Below, in pieces: positions 55,584-64,000 of a DNA stretch of 64,000 nt (its first letter is position 1; each line of letters begins with the position of its first letter). The notes beneath the pieces are model-generated. The model ran no database searches. It had not been told where the DNA came from and saw only the letters and a program-made list of their open reading frames with translations. The position numbers and the translations under genes are program-made. The DNA comes from Pestalotiopsis fici W106-1 (Eukaryota; Ascomycota; Sordariomycetes; Amphisphaeriales; Sporocadaceae), in assembly GCF_000516985.1 (NCBI RefSeq), contig NW_006917101.1, positions 1,666,834 through 1,730,833 of the forward strand, written 5' to 3'.

Positions 55584-56146
55584 TATGGCAATTTGAAGTC
55601 GAAAATGAGGGGAAGTACTAGGTACCATGCAGTTGGTTCATGGCCTGCATGAGCTGCGGATCTCGAATGAGCTCCATCACGCCCCATGCTGTGACTGGTA
55701 TTGTATGACCTTCAACCTTTAGGACGCATGTTAGACTCACCGCCAAATCGCAACTATCTATAAGGCTTTCCCCCTTTCACGTGCAGTGGGCGACTGTCGT
55801 ATGGCCGTTGGCAATACGATGCGAGCCATTTCGCAATCTCGCGAGCGAAGCGGGACCCCTAGTAGGGATCCCGGTCCATGTTCGCGTCCGGGTCGTCCCC
55901 GTCGAATTTGTCCTATACCTTTTGTACCTGTCGGTGCACTATGGCATGTAAGCATTTCCGGATGCGCCAGGGCCCGGGCCGAATGAATTTAGGAAGACCC
56001 GAAGCCAGAATACCCGCGATCTCGTTAACCTATATACCAGTAGCTTGTAGCGGATGACGAAAGGGCAAGTCACACGGATTTGAACTATATATCAATAGGT
56101 CCAGAGCATATAAATGAAATATACAGAGTATCTAAGGCTTGTAGAT
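55584..56146. other. Intergenic region
   Basis: Promoter of the FAD oxidoreductase gene and 3' side of the SDR gene. No gene seen. Confidence 0.5.
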
Positions 56147-57218
56147 TTACTCAAAGGCTTCCTTTAAAGCAGTATCGTCCTTTGTGATATGGGCCCATTC
56201 CAGGCTCTTCTTCCACACTTTCTCCTGGACGCCCTCGTCCAACGTGAGGGGATCACTTTCGTCCTTCTTCAACATGGTGAAATAACCACGTTCGCCGGGG
56301 TGCGCTTTGTTGACGGCAAGTTCTGCCAGGTCGACTCCAGCCGCGGCCGACGATCGGAGTGTTGGGTCGGCCAGGCGGTTGATAACCCCCATGAATGGCT
56401 TCACTATGAATGTCTGCAGGAGCTGTATCGACCGTGGCGTGTTGGAAGTAAAGGCTCGTGAGTCGGCCAGTCCACCCGGGTTAATGGCCACGGCCGTGAT
56501 GTTCTTGAATTTTGGGTTCTTTTTATGCCACATAATACTTAGTATTGATTTGTTTCGTAAGAGAAAGCCTTTAGGCCAGATACATATTTACCTTCTGCAG
56601 ATAACGGTTGAGCGGGTACATCCAGGTCGTGATCAAGAGCTTGGAATTAGCATATCTCTGGAAACCACGGCCTTGCCTATCCTTGTCAGGAGGAGGATGG
56701 TTAAGCTGGTCAATGTCGTCTGGAATCTCGGGGAGGTGCGATGTCATTGCATTAGGTTGGCGATAGTGGGCGATGCTTGAGAGTAGCACAATGCGACCCT
56801 CGTCAGCAAAACTGCCCAAGAGTCGAAGTACGAGGGCCACGTGCGCAATGTGGTTCACCTGTATAGTCTTGTCATAGCCGTCTGCTGTAAGTTCCGAGTC
56901 AAGGACCATGTTCCAATACGAGGCGTTGCACACAATTGCTCCTAGAGGCGGGTACTCGCCGGCAGCGATGGCGGCCGAGATCTTGTTGGCAAATTCATGG
57001 ACGGACGCCAGGTTAGCATGGTCGAGCTGATGTACGGTGGCCTTGGCCTCCGGGTAACGTGCAATGAGCTGTCGCAGGTTCTGTGTGTTGATATCGTCCG
57101 CTCCAGCGTCCCGGACCGTAAAAATGGCGGTAAATTCACTATGATGTTTGAGCAGCTGCTCGGCCGCATGAAGGCCGGCGGAGCCATTGGCACCAGTAAG
57201 TAGTATCGTGCCCGTCAT
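56147..57218 (-). CDS. Short-chain dehydrogenase/reductase
   Basis: Two exons (57218-56592 and 56518-56147) give 332 residues. I place the acceptor after AAAAAG because it yields RYLQK|NPKFKNITAVAINPGG without insertion relative to relatives. An internal TACTAAG serves as branch site 24 nt upstream. The NAD(P)-binding motif TGANGSAGLH starts at Thr8, a catalytic serine lies in LLSSIAHY, and YANSK supplies Tyr189 and Lys193. These place it in the fungal retinol-dehydrogenase/protochlorophyllide-reductase-like branch of SDRs. It reduces or oxidises an unknown carbonyl or alcohol with NADP(H), probably in the cytosol or on lipid membranes. An upstream in-frame ATG at 57326 would add 36 residues without motifs, so 57218 is preferred. 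Confidence 0.87.
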
Positions 57219-58490
57219 ATTTGATGGGTGTACAAATAGGTGAGATTGGGATGAAGTGTCAAGATTTGAAGCCGGAGATGTCCAAACAGCCTCTCTATCG
57301 TTGGTGCCGTACACGCTGTTTCCCAATTCGAGTTCATCAAGTTGGCGAGTACCTAAACATCTCGCTGCTCAACATATCCTTGCTCACCAACCGTTCCCCC
57401 GCATTATGCGTTATGCTATGGTGCGATCCCTTGCATGTTTGGCTTGTCCAGAATCTTACACAATGGACAATGAACATGCATGCTACATCCGAATCTGCAT
57501 GGATCGTGCCCACTGCCGGTTGCAAGGATGTGGGACTTTTAACGCCGCGAAAATACTTTTTTTCTTTTTTTTTTTCAAATGTTGATCCCGACAAGGCATG
57601 ATATAGGAGCATCTGCAACTGTGCCGCAGGTTGCAGGTGGTGCCAAGCTTCCAAGGAATGCATGCAGCACACGTTTCTACAGAGTACAGAGGCCAATAAA
57701 GGGCTACATTTTACAACCACAAAGGCAATCTATTGCTACGAAAAGATGGGATGATGAGTCAGAAAAGCGACGCTTTCCATATCTACAATTCATTTTTTTT
57801 GCTCCAATCTCACAATCCTCTGTCAGACATTTGCCAAATTACCGATTGTCACGGATCGTACTTTGGATCGGGTTTGGCTGATGCGCCATAGTGAAGCTGG
57901 TGACACAACGAGAATAGACTTGTTGTATGTGTTGGCCTTTTCTAGAATTTGTGTTAGTATTCGTGCACTGATTCAAGTTTGTGCTGCGTAAAGATTTTAC
58001 CGACAACGGATTCCATTACAGCTTTCTTGTACCCGAAACAGCAACGGTCGTGTCGACGAAAATTCCATGAATCAAGTGCGAAAATCTCCTTGTGTCATGT
58101 CTACCCGCTAACGCCATTAAATGTTAGGCCTCTCCAAACTCGAGGACACCCCAATAAACGTATCCATTGAAGATGCAAAGTTGATGACATAAATTTTCGT
58201 ATTCAACGTGGTTGACTCTGTTCTTTCTTTTCTGGATAATGAGTACCCTTTTTGGCAGCGGGCTCCCTGCTGCAGTGACCTGAACAAGCCCCCTTCCCAT
58301 CCCAAAAATGCATATTAGGAGCTTCAGTCCGTGCATCCATTTGTCCCGTAATGCCGTCCGTCATTTGCGCCTGTACCAGTAACCCAAACAAAAATCCAAA
58401 AGATGTAACTTGTGCCAAGGGGTATCAAACCTCCACAGTCCTAATGGCACAACAAAGAGCCGAGAAGAAGAAGAAAAGATCGCCGCTTGA
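57219..58490. other. Intergenic region
   Basis: SDR promoter on the left and 3' UTR of the chitin synthase on the right. A T-rich stretch lies at about 57558-57578. No gene seen. Confidence 0.5.
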
Positions 58491-61404
58491 TTATTTCTTG
58501 TTGAACAAGCTTCTGATGAGTGTCCTGCCAAAGAACCAGAGGAATCCCAAGAAACGAATCGTTGCAAGGGCCGCAGTTGAAAAGAGTAGGACTCGGAAGT
58601 AAGTGGGGGTTCGCTTGATTGATGCTTCCTATAAAACGGGGAATCAAGGTTAGTACATATTTCGATATAGAATTTGGATAAAATCTTGTGCTGGGATAGC
58701 TTTCTTACCTGAACGCCCAAGAATTCAAACTCGTTGGAAGTGACAATGATGCACAAGATCAAGTTGGAAACAATCCAGGATACCACGAGACGCGTTCTGA
58801 AAGACTTGTACGAGTCCTCCTTGTCCTTGCTCTCCTCCTCCACCTCGGGCTCGAGGGGCGCGAGAGCCCGGTACACGGTGCGCTTGAACTGCGTGTCAAT
58901 GTCGTCCTGTTGGCGCTCGACTTCTTCGTAGATGCGCGGTCCCGAGGCGTCCTTGCTAATGGCGGCAGAGGGCAGCTTGTCGGCCGTGTCGGATCCCTTG
59001 GTACCCCAAGACACGTCGTGCCAGTTGCTGAAGGCGTACACCATTAGGATGTTGATGTAGGTCGACTGGAGAACGAGATAGTAGGGGAACGAGTGGAACA
59101 TGTGCCAGGGATCCAGCGACAGGAAGGATGCCAAGAAGTTGAGACCGTAAATTGTAATCAGAGCAATAAGAATGACTCCGGTGATGCCCTGATCGCCAAA
59201 TATACTTTCAAAGAAGGCCTGACCAGACGTCGTGTTGATGTCTTCTCCCAGCGGTGTTCGCAACGCCTTGTAGACTAGGTAAAACGAGAGCACAATGATG
59301 TAGGCCTGGATGATAGCAAAGATTGCAAACGAGGCAATATACGTGTGTCGCGAACCTTTGGGTCGATTTCCCAGCGCCACAATGAATTGGATGATGAGGA
59401 AAATCAGGTAGATCCATTTGAGTACGACGTTGATGATCTGACTGGCCGTGTCGCCAAAGGGCCAACCGTGGGTGCCGGTGGCCTCGACGGGCGTGCCGAC
59501 AAGATCCATAATGACGGAGGTGGTGAGGTAGTACGAGGAGAGCGAGAACCAACTGAAGAAGACATTGGCAAAGTTGTACAAGAACTGAATGTGGAGGAAG
59601 AACATGCGAATGATGTTGTGCCCGGATTTGTACAGACGGCCAAAGTGCTGCAGGGAGTAGAGCGACATGGCAAAAGATCCGTTGAGCCATCGGCGACGTT
59701 GACTGAGAAACTCGGCGGCGCCCTCGGGCACGTCTGTTTCTCCCTTGGCCGCCTTGATATACGAGAGATGCCACTTTTGTCCGGATTTCACAAACAGTTC
59801 AAAACAAAGAATTCTGTCCTCGGCAAGGAACATGTTCTTTTTGAAAATGTTCATGCTTTCAAGGCCCTTTTTGCCGTGGGAAAGCGTGTGATCTCCGTGG
59901 AAATACTGGTCCAGGGGCCTGCCCATAATGGCGCGGTATCGGTATGCAGAAAAGGCACCAGGCAAGACGGAGACGTAACCAAAGGAGGATTCCAACGGTT
60001 TATCCAAAATGTTGGAAATCTTGTACTCAAAGTTTTGCACGGCAACGAGTGGATTCCAGAGCTTGTTTCCTCGGTGACCCAGCATGGCATGGATCTCACC
60101 ACAAGCACCGCCAAGGTGCTTATCGTTGTAGAAACCTTCCCAGAGGGCCAGCAGCGATTGAGGCCCCGGCTTTGTACCAGCGTCGATGAGGATGGCGACT
60201 TCCGGGTTCAAGATGCGACCAAAAGCGTTGAAGAGCCATCGATGCGAGTTGATCTTTTTGCTGTTCTTTTGCTTGAGACAGAAGATGAATTGTGCGGGTG
60301 GCAGGTTTGATTTGGGATTCTCGGCGTTGGGCCGGACGAGCTGGTGGTTGGGTGTGACGGAAAGCTGACTGGTGTATTCAAAGATGTGAGCCACGGTTTC
60401 TTGGCCACCAACATCCTTTTTGATGACACCGTCCTGGAAAACTCCTATCGTGGCGAGCACATCGAGGACGCTCTTGTCGGCCTTCTCGATACCATCGAAG
60501 ATTATACACACGACAATTTTCTGCCAGGCCGGTCCGCTCTTGGACCAAAAGGTCGAGTTCTTCAGCTTGACGATATCGCGAATGTTTTGCATCACACCGT
60601 GCAACGTTCGGGCAAAGAGGACCTTGTCTTCGTTGTAGTACGTAATGGCAATCATGAGCTCTGTGTGCCGATTGTAGATGCGCGGGCGCAGCGTATATCC
60701 GTTGAGCAGGGTATACTCGTTGGGATCACAGGTGGCTGCCGTGTATCGCATCTCTGTAAACTCTTCATGCGTACCCTCCTCCATGTAGCGAGGCTCCACG
60801 GCATTCTTGACGGCGCTGGGGACGGGATAGTTGGTGCTGAGGACCGGTCCCTGCCGACCTTCAATGAGCTTGATCTTCCTCGTGGGGCGGCGGCGGAGAC
60901 CATCGCCAGCACCGCTCAAGCGTGTGCCCGGTTGCTGCTGACGTTCGGCCCAAGTAGTGTCATTGAAGCCGCCAAATGAGGACGGAGGTCTAGAAAACCT
61001 CCAGCTGTTGTTGCTAAAGCTGCCCTTGCCCCATTCCTCTGCATCCGGAGTCGGAGAATGGGGGTCGGCACTGGGGTAGTGATACACGCCCAAAGTTTGC
61101 GTGCTGTCATAATAACCCCCAGGGCCTGACGCTGGTGAGTATGGAGAGATTGGGCCTTTTGGCTCAAGGTAATAGTCATCATGAGAAGAGGAGCCATGGG
61201 AGGCATCCTGTTGCAGAGGTGCAGATTGTTCCTGTGCGTTTGAGTCAACAATTGCATCCCTCAAGGTACTGCTTTATAGATCGGATGAGCGCTACTCACG
61301 TCTCTAGAGTTCCTGTCGAGAGGTATGTCCTGTAGCTGGTATCCTCTGACATACTCCTCCTCCTCATGGGGATGGGGAGGGGGTTTATTATCGTTGGGCT
61401 CCAT
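58491..61404 (-). CDS. Chitin synthase, class III-like
   Basis: Three exons (61404-61300, 61231-58709, 58628-58491) encode 921 residues. The first intron (68 nt, GTGAGT ... CACAG) joins LDRNSRD to EQSAPLQQ. The second (80 nt, branch TACTAAC) joins FLGVQ to EASIKRTP. An N-terminal disordered region with GYQLQDIPL and Tyr/Pro/Ser-rich stretches precedes the glycosyltransferase core: [53 protein letters not shown] (Glu506-Arg508) and QRRRWLNGS (Gln546-Trp550). About seven membrane helices follow, ending [15 protein letters not shown]. The [17 protein letters not shown] block favours class III (division 1) over classes I and II. It polymerises UDP-GlcNAc into chitin at the plasma membrane for hyphal wall growth. 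The N-terminal exon is the least certain part. Confidence 0.92.
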
Positions 61405-64000
61405 CGTATAGGACTGGAGATTCCCGAATCAATGTGTGTAAGTGTGTGTTGAATAAAGCGAGAGTAAGGACACACGAAGTTGTCCGGAGCAAAAGGCGAT
61501 ATCCTATGTAGAGGATGATCGCATATTACAAGGTGGAAATACACACGGAAAGCATGGAAAAGTGAATATTTGGGTTTTTGGGGATTATTTACGACATCGG
61601 GATAAAAAGGTCCGCAAACGGGTTTAATAGAGGCTGACAGGGCTGACAACGGGATAGCAGCAGACAAGACACAAGAAGAGAGCATACACAGTGTGCAGGG
61701 CGATGAGGGATCCGCACAAGGCGAGGAGGATGACCCAGGATCAGCAGCAAGTATTCGCGTGTTTCATGATGGATACGAAGTTAACGGGGATGTCCCGGCA
61801 AGCTCGCGCCAACTATATTGATATAGATCGGCTTTGGTGCGTGCGTCATTGGAGCACGGCTCTGTAGTATCCATTATTCACAATGAGGCTTATTATTATT
61901 TTTCTAGTATTTTTCACATTGTGGCCATTTAAATTATTAGGCCTGACTACCTGTCCAGCCAGCAGTGCTTGCCAGCCAAGTTTCAGTGCGTGCAAGTAAA
62001 GTTTGCATTGAACTCGATGGGGTCAATTCTAATTCCTGCTAACGTTTATGCTAGTGGCTTTGGTCGGTTCGGGAAATAACTCAACGGCTGGGCAGCAGCA
62101 GCAGCATGATGAGCTACATACAGTACCTAGCTCGACAGAAAAGAGGTCGGCAGCCATGTCTTCCAGTGGCCACGGGTTGCTTCTTTACACTAGCAGCAAT
62201 ACGAGAACATGTGGCATATTCCGTAGGTATGACGGGACTACTTCATGCTGGTAGTTGGTAGTTGGGTGCCTAAGATGCGAATACCCGGGTCGCCGGGAAC
62301 TGTGCAATTCCGAAGGTTGCACAACAACGAGCATGAGCATCCAACTTCAAAGTGCACAGCCACGAGCTGGCGCCATATACAGGTCCAATGACTTTTGGTG
62401 GTTGTGGTTTGGGCTTCATTGGCAATGACGTAGATGGGCCCGCAGCAACAGCTCAGTTTATGAAAATCCCGTAAGCCTAGCCAAGGCGAGCACCCCGGAA
62501 ATGGCCTGTTGCTGGCCCCTTTTTCATTGTAACAATTGGTTGCATTTTAGTCGATACTGTAATGTAGGGTAGGGTGTAGCCAAGGAGACAAGCAAGCAAG
62601 CATACAAGCAAGTCTAAAACCCCGTAAAAACAGGCTTTGCAAGCTCAGAAATGTTGGTGGTCGCGTCTGTCGCCCTACAGTGCACAAAAGACGCGGAACC
62701 GAAGGTGTTGCATTGGCTGGCAATTTATAGAAACACGGCGCCGCCGCGGCCCAAGCGGCAGCGGCGCTCGCTTGGCTGCGGGACAGTGAAAGAAAAGATG
62801 CATAAATCGGTCGGTATCCACCCGGCCCCCGCATATTTCTCTGCTAGCGGTGCTTTGCTCCAAAAGAACAGAAAAATGAGAAAGAGACTCCATCTTGACA
62901 GTTTGATAGACTGTGTGCAACTCTGTCTGTGGCCTCTCCTGTTCATCTCTATTTCTCCCTAGGTGGCACTGGTGCTACACTCTAGTCTTGGTTTGGGACA
63001 ACATGTGGGCTTTTCTTTTATTTTTGTGCCCACGTCTAGACCCGGCCTTCTAATTTTGGGCATTCTCTCGCCTTAAAGAAGAGACAGCTACAGCGCTTCT
63101 GCCTGCGCCGGGAGTCTCCCCAGCACCCAGCATCTAAGCCGCATTTCTTCCCAGGTGAACGTCTCGTTCGTATATCATTTTCTTGCCGTCTCCTTTTATT
63201 TCCACAAGTATTTCGTACTCATCGAAGGATTCGAAATGGAAGTGGCAGTTCCCCAGTCATCATCTGGCTGCTCTTGCGATCGGCGGATGGAAGAAACTGT
63301 GACACGCGGACAATAATAACGCTACTAACGTCCACTACGTGCCCGAGCCTCCGGCTGCTTTTACGTCTTGGCCAGCAACCATGGCCAACTTACAGCTTAC
63401 CAGCCAGCCAGTGCAACCAACTTGGCTTGGGGATAGGTGGTTTGCACCCCACCTCACCCACCTCACTCACCACAATCATCTGGCTGGTCCTTCTTTAGAG
63501 TTTCCATTCGTCTCCATGTCGTACCTGTGCTATTCCCGTTCTGTGGGGGCAACAGCCGCCGACCAGCAGCCAGCCCGCAAGCCTCTCGAAATCCCGTCAT
63601 GCTACCCGATCGCCGAGCCGCGCTGTTCTCTTTTGGGAAACTCGACCCCGTTTTGGCATGTTCAAGCTCAACGATGTCTCTCGAGTCCAGCAGATTCCAT
63701 GTCGGTCTGGCGTCTGCTATTGTCAATGTCTCGGTTTAGAATCATGGGCTTGGGAACGATGAAAAAAGAGGTTGATCGAATGCTTGTTTTAACCAGATGT
63801 CAATCAATCTGCATAATTACTCACCTACAGAGCTAAGGACGCAATCGAGACTCGAGTACACTGTAGACTCCTAGCCTCTGCTTCCAGGAATTGCTCGGCA
63901 AATCCGGCTCTCGTAACGATGTCCTCTATGAATCATGCAAAGGTAAACAAGAATGGATCCTCAAGATGCATCCAGACTTTACCCCAGCTCCATGACGACG
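61405..64000. other. Long upstream region of the chitin synthase gene, no gene recognised
   Basis: About 2.6 kb without a convincing coding frame; frames near 62651 and 63339 lack motifs. The part next to 61405 must carry the chitin synthase promoter and leader. The far right may belong to a gene outside the window. Confidence 0.5.

Noticed and set aside
56521..56600. Alternative SDR splice using a GTATCT donor and an acceptor after CTAAG
   Set aside because: It keeps the frame but inserts about ten extra residues relative to relatives; the AAAAAG acceptor gives an exact fit.
61296..61685. Alternative chitin synthase N-terminus in another frame ([16 protein letters not shown])
   Set aside because: It could be spliced in frame, but the overlapping frame with GYQLQDIPL and an intron ending CACAG resembles chitin synthase N-termini better.
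61950..63840. Several frames in the right-hand end
   Set aside because: No motifs, poor composition and no splice continuity; reported only as an uninterpreted upstream region.

Overview
The window is nuclear DNA of a filamentous ascomycete, most likely a Sordariomycete and perhaps Hypocreales. The evidence is short spliceosomal introns (about 50-140 nt, GT-AG, with branch sites such as TACTAAC or GCTAAC), a Zn2Cys6 regulator, HET and NACHT-ankyrin proteins, a polymorphic-looking accessory block, a LysM/Hce2 chitinase and a class III-type chitin synthase. A run of 100 N at 33753-33852 marks an assembly gap of unknown true size.

Layout. 1-20.4 kb is ordinary metabolic sequence: the 3' part of mitochondrial EF-G, a single-chain iron-sulfur L-serine dehydratase, an MFS sugar permease, a medium-chain reductase, an intron-containing tRNA-Lys, a secreted fungal family protein, a Zn2Cys6 factor, a Ctr copper transporter, a hemerythrin-like protein and a sulfotransferase-like P-loop protein. 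22.4-42 kb is an accessory block rich in self/non-self recognition genes: a NACHT-ankyrin (NLR-like) protein with near-identical repeats, a decayed HET copy, a small secreted-protein candidate, a 1478-residue HET protein with a beta-rich front half and a ZZ-like cysteine cluster, a divergently oriented polytopic membrane protein, a second HET gene with a homopolymer frameshift, a Lys/Arg/Glu repeat ORF, and an AT-rich HET relic beside retroelement-like debris. 42.8-43.8 kb holds an eEF1B-alpha paralogue cut down to its exchange domain, and a polyketide synthase scrap. 43.8-61.4 kb returns to intact genes: a ZIP metal transporter, a killer-toxin-like chitinase (LysM, CBM18, GH18, Hce2), a GNAT acetyltransferase, a six-exon FAD oxidoreductase whose signal peptide lies out of frame, an SDR, and a chitin synthase. 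The last 2.6 kb has no recognisable gene.

How the genes fit together. No biosynthetic gene cluster is evident. The coherent theme is the 22-42 kb block, where NLR, HET, membrane-protein and HET relics sit together with low gene density and decay. This looks like a birth-and-death locus for fungal allorecognition or innate immunity. The most interesting candidates are the long HET fusion with its head-to-head membrane partner, and the stand-alone eEF1B-alpha catalytic domain.

Exon boundaries were inferred by eye from splice signals and frame continuity. Each multi-exon model given sums to a whole number of codons. Functions rest on recognised motifs; no database search was run.
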